The notes: generated by a model not told the origin, from the letters alone. 64,000 nt of DNA from Hymenobacter psoromatis (GCF_020012125.1 NZ_JAIFAG010000001.1:1488001-1552000); one strand, 5' to 3'. Shown: positions 18,134 to 27,250, counted from the stretch's first letter. Program-made: numbers and translations.

Positions 18134-19303
18134 ATGTCTACCGCCGAAGCCGACCTGCGCGACCAATCTGCCGAGCGGTTCCTGCGCCTGGTGCGGGAGA
18201 AGCGGCGCGGCACGCTCAAGATTTACCTGGGCCTGGCCGCGGGGGTAGGGAAGACCTATCGCCTGCTGCAAGAGGCCCACGACCTGCACGCCAACGGCGT
18301 GGACGTGCTGCTCGGCTACGTGGAAACCCACGGCCGGGCCGGCACCGTGGCGCAGCTGCGCAACGTGCCGCTGCTGCCCCGCAAGCAGGTGTTTTACAAG
18401 GGCCACGCGGTGGAGGAAATGGACCTGGATGCCATTGAGAAGCGCCGCCCGCAGGTAGTGATTGTGGACGAGCTGGCCCACTCCAACGTGCCCGGCTCGC
18501 GCCACGAAAAGCGCTGGCAGGACGTGGAGGAGCTAGTGAAAAGCGGCATTTCGGTGATAACCGCCGTGAACGTGCAGCACCTGGAAAGCCTGCACGACCA
18601 GGTGCTGAAAATAACCGGCACCGACGTGACCGAGCGCATCCCGGACCAGCTGCTGCGCGAGGCCGACGAGGTGGTGAACGTGGACCTGACCGTGGGCGAG
18701 CTGCGCGCCCGCCTAGAGGAAGGCAAAATATATGACCCGGCCAAAGTGCCTACCGCGCTGGCCAACTTCTTTCAGTCCGAAAACCTGTTGCAGCTGCGGC
18801 GGCTGGCCGTGCGCGAGGTGGCGCAGCTGCTGGGCCGGCAGGTGGAAAGTGATGCCGGCGGCGCGCCGGCCATCGCTACCCCCCGCCGCAACGATGACCG
18901 CCTGCTGGCCTGCATCAACTCCAACGCCGAGGCCGCCAAGGAGATAATCCGCAAAACCTCGCGCCTGGCCGACCGCTTTTCGGCCGCCGCCTGGTACGTG
19001 CTCTACGTGCAGACCGGCCGCGAGAGCGCCGACCGCATCGGGCTGGCTACGCAGCGGCATCTGCTTCGCAACCTGCAACTGGCGGTGGAGCTGGGCGGGC
19101 AGATTCTGCGGGTGAAGGACGACGACGTGGTGGCGGCCATCCGGCGGGTGGCGCAGGAAAAGGGCGCGACGCTGCTCGTGTGCGGCATCACCCGCGAGAA
19201 AAGCCAGTGGGAGCGCCTGAGCCGCCGCGGCATCACCAACGACCTGCTGCGCGCCGTGGCCCGCGACGGGGGTGATTTGGATGTGTATCTGATAACTTAT
19301 TGA
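18134..19303 (+). CDS. kdpD: Free-standing KdpD N-terminal sensor half (KdpD domain plus USP domain)
   Basis: A 389-residue soluble protein that corresponds only to the cytoplasmic N-terminal half of KdpD. The KdpD domain has Walker A-like GLAAGVGKTYR (about 33-43) and the strongly conserved VDELAHSNVPGSRH and NVQHLESLHDQV. A universal-stress-protein-like domain follows (about 250-370). There is no DUF4118 membrane domain and no kinase, so it cannot transmit a signal alone. The next gene, 84 bases on, encodes a kinase, which is the likely partner. Full KdpD is about 900 residues, so this is a gene split or a stand-alone family form, with no sign of frameshift at its end. Confidence 0.9.
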   Translation: MSTAEADLRDQSAERFLRLVREKRRGTLKIYLGLAAGVGKTYRLLQEAHDLHANGVDVLLGYVETHGRAGTVAQLRNVPLLPRKQVFYKGHAVEEMDLDAIEKRRPQVVIVDELAHSNVPGSRHEKRWQDVEELVKSGISVITAVNVQHLESLHDQVLKITGTDVTERIPDQLLREADEVVNVDLTVGELRARLEEGKIYDPAKVPTALANFFQSENLLQLRRLAVREVAQLLGRQVESDAGGAPAIATPRRNDDRLLACINSNAEAAKEIIRKTSRLADRFSAAAWYVLYVQTGRESADRIGLATQRHLLRNLQLAVELGGQILRVKDDDVVAAIRRVAQEKGATLLVCGITREKSQWERLSRRGITNDLLRAVARDGGDLDVYLITY

Positions 19304-19312
19304 CTAACAGAA

Positions 19313-19370
19313 TAAATCGTCTGTCATTGCGAGCGCAATGCAGTGGAGCACGGCAATGACAGACGATTTA
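19313..19370. repeat. Palindromic repeat (GTCATTGCGAGCG family) between kdpD and the kinase gene
   Basis: Arms 19313-19330 and 19353-19370 are an exact 18-bp inverted repeat (TAAATCGTCTGTCATTGC). The inner part GTCATTGCGAGCG is shared with the elements at 48646-48750 and, with one base changed, 51971-52071. It forms a stable RNA hairpin inside the presumed operon. Confidence 0.8.
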
Positions 19371-19387
19371 CAAAAGACTCCCTCATC

Positions 19388-21151
19388 ATGACTCTCAAGA
19401 CCAAAATTACCCTCGGCTTCGTGGCCATGCTGGCGCTGCTGCTCAGCATTGGCAGCTATGCTTTTTATACGGTGCGGCAGCTAGATTTGAAATCGCGCAA
19501 TATCTTGAAGGACAATCTATATTCCGTGGATTTGGGGCAGCAGATGCTGCACGGGCTGGATGCGCTGCGCGAGGAGCCCGGCAGTGCTCCTGGCCTGCGG
19601 CAGCTGCAGCGGGGCCTGACGCGGGAGGCCGGCAATATTACCGAGCCCGGCGAGCGCGAGGTAGTGGACAGCCTCACGCAGCAGCTGGCTGCCTACCAGG
19701 GCGACCTGAGCCGCGACGGCCGCGCCCTACCCCCCGCCTGGCGGCCTTTGCGCGCCCAAACCCTGCGCATGATGAACCTGAACACGGCAGCCCTCACCCG
19801 TAAAAATACCCTGGCTAACCACTACGCCGAGCAGGCCAACCGCAACCTCATCCTCTTTATTACGGTGGCGGCGCTGCTGGGCCTGGGCTTCGTGGCGAGC
19901 GTGCCCGAGGCGGCGGTGCAGCCCTTGCGCAAGCTGAGCGCCGCCCTGAGCCACGCCACGGCCCGCGACTTCGCGGCTACCATTCCGCAGGAAAGCAACG
20001 ACGAGTTTGGGCAGGTGGCGCTGGCTTTCAACAAGATGCTGAGCGAGCTGCGCGAGTTTCGCAGCTCCACCGCCGCCGAATTGCTGACGGCCCGCAACCG
20101 CGCTTCCAGCATCATCAATACCCTGGATGAAGGTCTGCTGGTGCTGGATGAGAGCCGCCGCGTACTGCTGGCCAACCCCGTAATGTGCGAGCTGCTGGGC
20201 CTACCCCCCGAAAAACTGGTGGGCCGCCCGGCTAGCCTCGTGCGCCTCGAAAACGACCTGTTTCAAACCCTGACAGCACCGCTCGACGCGCCCAACCGCG
20301 AGCAGGCCGTGGCCGAAGCGCCGCTGCTCACCATTACGCAGCGCGGCGAGGAAGCCTTTTACCGGCTGGCGGTGCAGGACCTGGTTTCCTATAATGAGGC
20401 CAGCGACAAAACCGAGTTCATAGGCCAGCTGCTGACGCTGCGCAACGTGTCGGACTTCAAAAAGCTGGACCAGGTAAAGTCGAATTTCCTGGCCACCGTG
20501 TCGCACGAGCTAAAAACGCCGCTCTCTAGCATCAATCTTAGTCTCAAGGTATTACAAAAAGACAACCTGCCGGAGGCGGAGCGCCAGGATATTACGGTGG
20601 GCATTCAGCGCGAAACGCAGCGCTTGCAGCGCCTGGTGAGCGAGCTGCTCGACGTGTCGCGCCTCGATTCGGGCCAGGGTATTCAGCTCAACTTCGCGCC
20701 CACCCAACTCGCTGAGGTGGTGCGCTTTGCCGAGGCCACTGTGCAGGCGCAATTAGCTAATAAGCAGCTCACCCTGCAAACCGCCCTACCCCCCGACCTG
20801 CCGCCCGTGCGCGCCGATGTGGAGAAGACAACCTGGGTACTTATCAACCTGCTGGCCAATGCTATCCGCTACTCGCCGGCCGGCGAAAGTATCGCGGTGC
20901 GGGCCGCCCGCGCCGGTAAGTTCGTGCAGGTGACGGTGCAGGACCGCGGCCCCGGCATCGCGGCCGAGCACCACGACAAGATTTTCCAGCGCTTCGCGCA
21001 GCTGCCCGACAAAGCCGGCTACACCGGCGGCTCGGGCCTGGGCCTGAGCATCGCCCGCGAGTTCATTACTACGCAGGGCGGCCGGCTGTGGATAGAAAGT
21101 GAGCTGGGTAGCGGCAGCGCGTTTCACTTCACGCTGCCGGTGGGGGGGTAG
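19388..21151 (+). CDS. Membrane histidine kinase (HAMP-PAS-HisKA-HATPase), probable partner of the KdpD half
   Basis: A 587-residue sensor kinase. Two membrane helices (about 8-28 and 155-178) flank a periplasmic segment of about 125 residues; then come a HAMP domain, a PAS domain (about 245-355), the phosphoacceptor His373 in VSHELKTPL, and the ATPase domain with NLLANAIRYSP, DRGPGIA and GGSGLGLSIA. It ends the potassium locus and has no other regulator gene beside it, so the NtrC-type regulator at 4575-5945 is the obvious partner. That pairing, and sensing through the KdpD half, are inferences. The ATG at 19388 begins the first helix. Confidence 0.9.
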   Translation: MTLKTKITLGFVAMLALLLSIGSYAFYTVRQLDLKSRNILKDNLYSVDLGQQMLHGLDALREEPGSAPGLRQLQRGLTREAGNITEPGEREVVDSLTQQLAAYQGDLSRDGRALPPAWRPLRAQTLRMMNLNTAALTRKNTLANHYAEQANRNLILFITVAALLGLGFVASVPEAAVQPLRKLSAALSHATARDFAATIPQESNDEFGQVALAFNKMLSELREFRSSTAAELLTARNRASSIINTLDEGLLVLDESRRVLLANPVMCELLGLPPEKLVGRPASLVRLENDLFQTLTAPLDAPNREQAVAEAPLLTITQRGEEAFYRLAVQDLVSYNEASDKTEFIGQLLTLRNVSDFKKLDQVKSNFLATVSHELKTPLSSINLSLKVLQKDNLPEAERQDITVGIQRETQRLQRLVSELLDVSRLDSGQGIQLNFAPTQLAEVVRFAEATVQAQLANKQLTLQTALPPDLPPVRADVEKTTWVLINLLANAIRYSPAGESIAVRAARAGKFVQVTVQDRGPGIAAEHHDKIFQRFAQLPDKAGYTGGSGLGLSIAREFITTQGGRLWIESELGSGSAFHFTLPVGG

Positions 21152-21212
21152 GTCGTCCGCGGCGGTTTATCTCACCCCTAGCCCCCTCTCGGAGCGCAGC
21201 AGAGAGTGGGAG

Positions 21213-21299
21213 GCAGTCGCATGAAGCGATTATCGGGAGGAGGCTGCCGGCGGTGGGCAAGCGCTTAGTAGCCGCCACGGCCCCCACTTTTTGCTGCCC
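21213..21299 (+). repeat. Left copy of an inverted repeat pair flanking the DUF3089 gene
   Basis: About 85 bases, starting GCAGTCGCATGAAGCG and including GGTGGGCAAGCGCTTAGTAG, recur in reverse complement at 22622-22706. The central block of about 47 bases is nearly identical in both. Confidence 0.85.
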
Positions 21300-21384
21300 T
21301 CCTACTACCCGACTCCTGTTCAGCCGGGCAGCCAATTCAGGTACGCTGCCCACGGCGGGCAGCGGCCAACTTATCCGCGCAATT

Positions 21385-22446
21385 TTACCGATTTGCCCGT
21401 TGCCACGCCCGTACCCGCGCCGCTGCGTTCTCACGAAGGTTCATATAGAACAGGCCAATGTCAGCGGCGTGGAAGGAGTGGCGCAGCTCGGGGTAACCGG
21501 GGACGAAGAGGCGGGGGTAGCCGCGGACGTTGGGCGGGGTAATCCAGAGCAGGCCGCCGTGGACTTGGGCATCAGTGATGTGGGCATCGATGCGCTTCAT
21601 GTGGGGACCGACGCCGCCGCGGTTGCGGGCGGCGGGGGCCCGCAAGGTGTCGAGCGTCCAGGTGAGGGGGTTGGTGGCGGCCAAGCCGTTGTAGGGCGCA
21701 TAATCGAAGCCGCGCTCGGAGGTGTTCCAGGCCACAAAGCAGCCGGTGGCTAGCGAATCGGGGCAGGGGCGGATGGTTTGGTACTCGTTGGTTTTCACCT
21801 GGCCGCCGATGAGGTAGGCGGCTACTAGGCGTTTGCGCAGCGCGGGGTCGTGGTCGAAAAAGTCGTGGAGCAGGCGCGTTGCGTGGGTAGCCCCCTGACT
21901 ATGACCGGCGATGATAATGGGCCGGCCCTGGTTGTAGTGCGCGAGATAGTATTGGAAAGCCGCCTTCACGTCGGTATAGGCCAGGTCGAGGGCCTGCTGG
22001 CCGTCGGGGCCCTGCTTGTCGAAAAACGAGTAGAGCGTGGCTTGCCGGTAGCGCGGGGCGTAGATGCGGCCCGCCGCATTGAACGCGCTGGCCTGGTTGA
22101 AGAGAGTGGTGCGGTCGGTGAAGCGGTTGAGGCGGACATTGCCCACGGCGGCGTTCCAGTGGCCGCGCCAGAAGTAGGTGGTAGGATAGATGAAGAACAC
22201 GTCGGCAGCGGCCGTGGTCTGGCCATCGCGCAGGCCGGCGGCGCGGGGCACGGCATCGGCCGAGTCGCGGCGGGTGGGCAGGGCGGCCCAGTTGCTTTCA
22301 AGGGCATAGTTGGGGGCCGTGTCGGGGGCCGGGGCCCGGAACCCGTGGGCGGGCTTCAACAAGTTGACGCAGCAGGTGAGCGGCAGCAGGACCAGGAGTC
22401 CCCACCGGGCCAAGCGGTTCAGCAAGACGAAATGAAGCAAGCGCAT
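21385..22446 (-). CDS. DUF3089 alpha/beta-hydrolase-like protein
   Basis: A 353-residue protein with an N-terminal hydrophobic segment (WGLLVLLPLTCCVNLL) that may be a signal anchor or lipoprotein signal. The DUF3089 signature is clear: DVFFIYPTTYF near the start and the nucleophile elbow IIAGHSQGATH in the middle; FVAWNTSERG follows. The fold is that of alpha/beta hydrolases, but the family's substrate is not established. The gene lies alone on the minus strand, with inverted repeats on both sides and a 54-bp perfect palindrome 46 bases upstream of its start, so the whole block may have moved as a unit. Confidence 0.8.
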   Translation of the reverse strand: MRLLHFVLLNRLARWGLLVLLPLTCCVNLLKPAHGFRAPAPDTAPNYALESNWAALPTRRDSADAVPRAAGLRDGQTTAAADVFFIYPTTYFWRGHWNAAVGNVRLNRFTDRTTLFNQASAFNAAGRIYAPRYRQATLYSFFDKQGPDGQQALDLAYTDVKAAFQYYLAHYNQGRPIIIAGHSQGATHATRLLHDFFDHDPALRKRLVAAYLIGGQVKTNEYQTIRPCPDSLATGCFVAWNTSERGFDYAPYNGLAATNPLTWTLDTLRAPAARNRGGVGPHMKRIDAHITDAQVHGGLLWITPPNVRGYPRLFVPGYPELRHSFHAADIGLFYMNLRENAAARVRAWQRANR

Positions 22447-22492
22447 GGGGTAGGAACGTGATTAATTGACCTGTGAAACAGCCCCGGCGTGG

Positions 22493-22546
22493 GGCAATGT
22501 TTCTGGCGCTGGTGGCGGCGCCGCCACCAGCGCCAGAAACATTGCC
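22493..22546. repeat. 54-bp perfect palindrome
   Basis: Every base from 22493 to 22519 pairs with 22520 to 22546, so the arms are 27 bp with no loop; the centre is GGCGGC/GCCGCC. It sits in the upstream region of the DUF3089 gene with no T run on either side, so it is not a standard terminator. Confidence 0.9.
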
Positions 22547-22621
22547 AGCTAGGGCATTGTCCCGATTAACCGCACGATGATTCAGATAGGGGTTCTTCTT
22601 CCAACCAGCTCCCTTTGGAGC

Positions 22622-22706
22622 GCAGCAGAAAGCAGGGGGCCGTGGCGGCTACTAAGCGCTTGCCCACCGCCGGCGACCTCCTCCTGATAACCGCTTCATG
22701 CGGCTG
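22622..22706 (-). repeat. Right copy of the inverted repeat pair flanking the DUF3089 gene
   Basis: Reverse-complement copy of 21213-21299, with a few substitutions. Both copies are near GGAGCGCAGCAGA sequence. Together with the palindrome they enclose a segment of about 1.5 kb. Confidence 0.85.
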
Positions 22707-22819
22707 CCCCACCCTGTTTGCTGTTCGCGCTCTCCTGTGAAGAGGGGGCAGGTGAACCGCGCTGGCCGCCTCACTCGTTTCGTAACCTTCGCATAATAGC
22801 AAAAGCCCCGCGCTACCCC

Positions 22820-22827
22820 GACCTTTG
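22820..22827 (+). promoter_or_regulatory. Possible -7 box for the YncE/phosphoesterase gene
   Basis: GACCTTTG, one base off TAnnTTTG, ends 28 bases before the ATG at 22856. The same octamer precedes the regulator gene at 4575. No -33 motif is visible. Confidence 0.3.
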
Positions 22828-22855
22828 CGGCGTGCTGATTTTACCCCGAATCGTT

Positions 22856-25288
22856 ATGAAACGCCTGCTTTCCGCCGCCACCGTGCTGGCCCTGCTCACC
22901 AGCGCGGCCCACGCCCAACTTCCCACCAACGACCCGCAGGCGGCCCACATCCTGCTGCCCAACGGCTGGAGCCTCACCCCGGCCGGCACCGCGCTGCCGC
23001 TCGGCGACCTGCCGCTTAACATGCAGCTCGCGCCGGACGGCAAAATGCTGGCCGTGACCAACAACGGGCAGAGTACGCAGACTATTCAACTTATTGACCC
23101 TGCGAGCGAAAAGCTGCTGGATGAGCGCGTGATTGGCAAGGCGTGGTACGGGCTGGCGTTTGGCCCGAAGGGTGATAAGCTCTATGCCTCGGGCGGCAAC
23201 GACAACATTATTCTGGCCTACCCCACGGCCGGGCGCAAACTCGGCGCGCCCGACACACTGCGCCTGGGCCGGCCCTGGCCAAAGGCCAAAATCAGCCCCA
23301 CCGGCCTGGCCGTAGACGCGGCCGGGCAGCGCCTCTATGTAGTGACCAAGGAAGACAGCGCGCTCTACGTGCTCGACCTGCAGACCAGGCGCGTGGTGCG
23401 CCGCCTACCCCTCGGCGCAGAGGCTTACGGCTGCCTGCTCGCGCCCGATGGTAAGACGCTGTACATCACGCTTTGGGGCGGCGATAAGCTGCTGGCCTAC
23501 GACCGCGCCACCGGCCGCGTACGCGCCGCGCTGGCCACCGGCAGCCACCCGAATGAGCTGATTCAGCGCCGCGACGGGCGCTATTTGTTTGTGGCGAATG
23601 CTAACGATAACTCGGTGTCGGTGGTAGATGCGCGGAGCTTTCGGGTGCTCGAAACCATCTCGACCAGCCTCTTTCCCACGCGCCTCACCGGCTCGACCAC
23701 CAACGGGCTGGCCCTCTCAGCCGACCAAAAGACGCTTTACATCGCCAATGCCGATAACAACTGCCTGGCTGTGTTCGATGTGAGCCAGCCTGGCCACAGC
23801 GCTGCCAAAGGCTTCATCCCGACCGGCTGGTACCCGACCTGCGTGCGCACGGTAGGTAGTAAGATATTGGTAGCCAACGGCAAAGGCATGTCGAGTCTGG
23901 CGAACCCGCAGGGGCCGCAGCCAGTGCGCCGCAACGACGACAGCGGCTACCAGTCGGGCGGCGTGCACCGCGAGGTGCAGTACATCGGCGGCTTGTTTAA
24001 GGGCACGCTCTCCTTCATTCCTACCCCCGATGCGACCCGGCTTAAGGCGTATACCCGGCAGGTGTACGCCAACACGCCCTTTACCAAGGAAAGCGAAAAG
24101 CTGGCGCTGGGCGCGGCCGGCAACCCGGTGCCGCGCCGGGCGGGCGAAACGTCGCCGATTAAGCACGTCTTTTATATTATCAAGGAAAACCGGACTTACG
24201 ACCAGATGCTGGGCGATGTGCGGGCCGGTGCGGGCGACTCGTCGCTGTGCATTTTTCCGCGGAAAGTGACGCCCAACCACCATGCGCTGGCCGCCGAGTT
24301 TGTGCTGCTCGATAATTTTTACGTGAATGCCGAGGTGAGCGCCGACGGCCACAACTGGAGCACCGCCGCCTACGCCACCGACTACGTGGAGAAGTCGTGG
24401 CCCATCAGCTACGGCGGGCGCGGCGGCACCTACGACTTCGAGGGCACCCGCAAAGTGGCCTACCCCCGCGACGGCTTCATCTGGGACTACTGCCAGCGCG
24501 CGGGCCTGAGCTACCGCACCTACGGCGAGTTTGCGGACTACGGCAAAACCCCGCTTAAGTCGCTGCGTGGGCACGTGTGCGCCCGGTCGCCGGGCTTCAA
24601 CCTGGACGTGACCGACCAGGAGCGGGTGCGCGTCTGGGCGCAGGATTTTGACTCGTTGCTGGCCAAAAACGCGGTGCCGCAGTTCAGCACCATCCGCCTC
24701 AGCAACGACCACACCAGCGGGCAGCGGCTGGGCAAGGTGAGCCCGACGTCGGCCGTGGCCGACAACGACCTGGCCCTGGGCCGGCTGGTGGAGCACTTGT
24801 CGCAGAGCGCCATTTGGGGCGAGTCGGTGGTGTTTGTGCTGGAAGACGACGCCCAGAACGGCCCCGACCACATCGACGCGCACCGCTCGCCGGCCTTTGT
24901 CATCGGGCCGCACGTGCGGCACGGGGCCGTAGACCACACCCTCTACACCACGGCCGGCGTGATGCGCACGATAGAATTGCTGCTGGGCCTACCCCCCATG
25001 AGCCAGTACGATGCCGCCGCCCGGCCGCTGTTTGGCGTCTTTCAAGCTACCCCCAACCCGGCCCCCTACCAGGCCAAACCCAACCAAGTGCCCCTCGATA
25101 CCCGCAACACCGCCTGGAACCGCAGCGCCGAGCGCTCGGCCAAATTCGACTTTGCCCACGAAGACGAAGTGCCCGATTTAGACCTTAATGAGGTAGTCTG
25201 GAAGTCGGTGCGTGGCGAAAATTCGGCGATGCCCGCGCCCCGGCGCGGCGCGTTTTTGCAGCTCACGCCCAAGCGCGATGATGATTAA
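22856..25288 (+). CDS. YncE-type beta-propeller fused to a phosphoesterase domain, secreted
   Basis: An 810-residue exported protein. The signal peptide ends TSAAHAQ. Residues about 35-400 hold repeated propeller blades of the YncE/surface-antigen type (DGKTLYITLWGGDKLLAYD, LFVANANDNSVSVVD). From about residue 430 comes an alkaline-phosphatase-superfamily phosphoesterase domain (HVFYIIKENRTYDQMLGD, DNFYVNAEVSADGHNWS, FVLEDDAQNGPDHIDAHRS). ENRTYD and the D/H-rich motifs fit metal-dependent phosphodiesterases or phospholipase C relatives. The start at 22856 begins the signal peptide. It is probably periplasmic or extracellular; its substrate is unknown. Confidence 0.85.
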   Translation: MKRLLSAATVLALLTSAAHAQLPTNDPQAAHILLPNGWSLTPAGTALPLGDLPLNMQLAPDGKMLAVTNNGQSTQTIQLIDPASEKLLDERVIGKAWYGLAFGPKGDKLYASGGNDNIILAYPTAGRKLGAPDTLRLGRPWPKAKISPTGLAVDAAGQRLYVVTKEDSALYVLDLQTRRVVRRLPLGAEAYGCLLAPDGKTLYITLWGGDKLLAYDRATGRVRAALATGSHPNELIQRRDGRYLFVANANDNSVSVVDARSFRVLETISTSLFPTRLTGSTTNGLALSADQKTLYIANADNNCLAVFDVSQPGHSAAKGFIPTGWYPTCVRTVGSKILVANGKGMSSLANPQGPQPVRRNDDSGYQSGGVHREVQYIGGLFKGTLSFIPTPDATRLKAYTRQVYANTPFTKESEKLALGAAGNPVPRRAGETSPIKHVFYIIKENRTYDQMLGDVRAGAGDSSLCIFPRKVTPNHHALAAEFVLLDNFYVNAEVSADGHNWSTAAYATDYVEKSWPISYGGRGGTYDFEGTRKVAYPRDGFIWDYCQRAGLSYRTYGEFADYGKTPLKSLRGHVCARSPGFNLDVTDQERVRVWAQDFDSLLAKNAVPQFSTIRLSNDHTSGQRLGKVSPTSAVADNDLALGRLVEHLSQSAIWGESVVFVLEDDAQNGPDHIDAHRSPAFVIGPHVRHGAVDHTLYTTAGVMRTIELLLGLPPMSQYDAAARPLFGVFQATPNPAPYQAKPNQVPLDTRNTAWNRSAERSAKFDFAHEDEVPDLDLNEVVWKSVRGENSAMPAPRRGAFLQLTPKRDDD

Positions 25289-25289
25289 G

Positions 25290-25379
25290 AGTAGGGTGCG
25301 GGGCTTGTCCCCGCCCGGCGTTGAACAAGTTGGGCGGGTTTTGGGCAACGATGGGCGGGGGCAAGCCCCGCACCCTACT
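25290..25379. repeat. Palindromic repeat (GGTGCGGGG family), first copy
   Basis: Arms at 25290-25317 and 25353-25379 (GTAGGGTGCGGGGCTTG... and its complement) form an inverted repeat of about 26 bp around a 35-base loop, 2 bases after the preceding stop. The core GGTGCGGGG(C/T)TTG recurs at 53666-53744. It may serve as a terminator by structure but has no T run. Confidence 0.8.
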
Positions 25380-25477
25380 TCGTGGTGAGTTGGCGCGACG
25401 CCCGCCCAACCCTACCCCCCCGCCGGCCCGTAAAGCAGCCAGCTTCTGCCTTTCAGGAAGCCCCCAGCTCCTTTTCC

Positions 25478-26497
25478 ATGCTACTCTCTTATTCCCGCCT
25501 GACGTGCCTGGGCTTGCTGGGCGGCGGCCTGTTACTCGCGGCCTGCGACAAAGACAGCGATACCACGCCCACCACCGTACTGCCGGCGGCCGTGACGTTT
25601 ACTAAGCCCGGCCTCTACCCCGAAGGGATGCAGTACGACGACGACCGGCATCATTTTCTGGTCAGCTCGCAGACGGCCGGGGCCGTGGGCCAGGTGAATG
25701 ATTCAGCTCAATACAAGGTCTTTGCCGACGACCCGCAGCTGATTTCGAGCATCGGGCTGCACCTCGACGTGGCCGGCGGCCGCCTGCTCGTGGCCGTGTC
25801 GGACCCTGGCTACAATGCCACCCGCACCAGCGCCGCCACCAAGGGTAAGCTCGCGGCCGTGGCTATTTTCAACCGCGTCACCGGGACTAAAACTGGTTAC
25901 GTGGACCTCGGCGGCCTGCGCCCGAACTACCCCGCGCACTTCGCCAACGACATTGCGGTCGATGGGGATGGTAATGCCTACGTCACCGATAGCTACGCCC
26001 CGATTATCTATAAGATTGATACCAAGGGCGTGGCTTCAGTTTTTCTGGAAGACCCCAGCCTGCAAGCGCCGGCCGGCATGTTTGGCCTCAATGGCATTGT
26101 GTATAATCCGAATGGCTACCTGCTCGTGGCGAAGTCGGACGTGGGCGCGCTTATTAAAGTGCCGCTAGACAGCCCCAGTAAATTTGCCCAAGTAAAGCTG
26201 CTGGCTACGGGCACAATGGCGCTCAACCTGAGTGGCGACGATGGCTTGCAGCTCCTCGACAATGCTACCCTGCTGGCTGCCTGCAACGCGCAGGGCCAGG
26301 TGTACCGCCTGGCCAGCACCGACAACTTTGTGACCGTGAGCGGCACGGGTAGCTTCGCTACCGGCGCGGTGTACCCCACCACGCTGGGCCGGCGCGCGGG
26401 CCAGGCCAGCTACGTGCTCTACTCGCACCTCGATTCGCTGCAAGCCATGCTCACGCCGCCCGTCAAGCAGTTTCAGCTCACGAAAGTGGCGTTTTAG
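25478..26497 (+). CDS. SMP-30/gluconolactonase-like beta-propeller lipoprotein
   Basis: A 339-residue lipoprotein: the signal peptide ends in the lipobox LLAAC (about residue 22). The mature chain has propeller blades such as PEGMQYDDDRHHFLVSS, NDIAVDGDGNAYVTDS and GLNGIVYNPNGYLLVAKS, the pattern of SMP-30/gluconolactonase/LRE-like propellers. No catalytic assignment can be made. It follows the YncE-fusion gene by 189 bases with a palindromic repeat between, so it may be separately transcribed. The ATG at 25478 is chosen because it starts the lipoprotein signal; the upstream frame is proline-rich and unlike coding sequence. Confidence 0.75.
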   Translation: MLLSYSRLTCLGLLGGGLLLAACDKDSDTTPTTVLPAAVTFTKPGLYPEGMQYDDDRHHFLVSSQTAGAVGQVNDSAQYKVFADDPQLISSIGLHLDVAGGRLLVAVSDPGYNATRTSAATKGKLAAVAIFNRVTGTKTGYVDLGGLRPNYPAHFANDIAVDGDGNAYVTDSYAPIIYKIDTKGVASVFLEDPSLQAPAGMFGLNGIVYNPNGYLLVAKSDVGALIKVPLDSPSKFAQVKLLATGTMALNLSGDDGLQLLDNATLLAACNAQGQVYRLASTDNFVTVSGTGSFATGAVYPTTLGRRAGQASYVLYSHLDSLQAMLTPPVKQFQLTKVAF

Positions 26498-26589
26498 CCG
26501 GCCACTCCGGCCCGAATAACTGGCCGGCTCCCTAGCTTTAGGGCCGGTAGCTCCGACTGCATCCGTGTTTCTCCTTTTTGCCCGTTTCC

Positions 26590-27129
26590 ATGCTCGCCAT
26601 TACTTCGCTGCTGCCCTCGCCGGCCGCCGACCACATCAACGCCCTCATCAAGAGCCTGGAAACTGAGTTTGGCCTCACCGACGTGCAGGCAACCCCCGAG
26701 CCCCACCTCACCTACCAGATAGTGGAGCCCGCCGACTTGGATACTCTTAAAACGGCCCTGCGCGACATCGCCGCCACTACCCCCTCATTTGTGGCGCATA
26801 CCACCGGGCTGGGCATGTTTCCGGGCAGCCGGCCGGTTATCTACATCCCGGTGCTGCGCTCGGATGCCCTCAACGAGCTGCACCACCGGGTCTTCAACAT
26901 CGCGGCCCCGCTGTGCTCGCGTACCGACAAGTTCAGCGCCCCCGACCTGTGGCTGCCCCACGTGTCGCTGGCCCTGCACGACACCACGCCCGAGCTACTG
27001 GGTCCCGTTTTGCAATTTCTTAACAATCAAACGTTTAACCTGGAATTAGCCATCAGCAACCTCGCCATTTTGCGCCCCGAGGGCGATATGTTTGTGCGCG
27101 AGGAGGTGTTTGAATTCGGCGGGAAGTAG
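26590..27129 (+). CDS. 2H phosphoesterase (2'-5' RNA ligase-like family)
   Basis: A 179-residue cytoplasmic protein with the two histidine motifs that define the 2H superfamily: PHLTYQ near residue 38 and LPHVSLAL near residue 122. Members cleave or join 2',5'- or cyclic phosphodiester bonds in RNA or nucleotides. The spacing of the motifs and the total length fit the family. The ATG at 26590 starts at the first beta strand. It stands alone, 92 bases after the propeller lipoprotein. Confidence 0.8.
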   Translation: MLAITSLLPSPAADHINALIKSLETEFGLTDVQATPEPHLTYQIVEPADLDTLKTALRDIAATTPSFVAHTTGLGMFPGSRPVIYIPVLRSDALNELHHRVFNIAAPLCSRTDKFSAPDLWLPHVSLALHDTTPELLGPVLQFLNNQTFNLELAISNLAILRPEGDMFVREEVFEFGGK

Positions 27130-27159
27130 GGGGTAGGGTGTCGGTTGTTAGGAGGAGAA

Positions 27160-27250
27160 AAGCACGTCATGCAGACCGCAGGGAAGCATCTCGCCCGCAT
27201 CGTTGGATTACTCGGGGCAGCACTAGAGTAGGACCAAAAAGTATCGGTAG
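27160..27250 (+). repeat. Dispersed repeat (AAGCACGTCATGCAGACC family), left copy
   Basis: The segment beginning AAGCACGTCATGCAGACCGC and ending AAAGTATCGGTAG recurs in reverse complement at 37900-37970, with about 20 extra bases here after CGCATCGTTGG. The rest of 27130-27423 shows no gene; 27340-27412 is extremely AT-rich. Confidence 0.8.
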
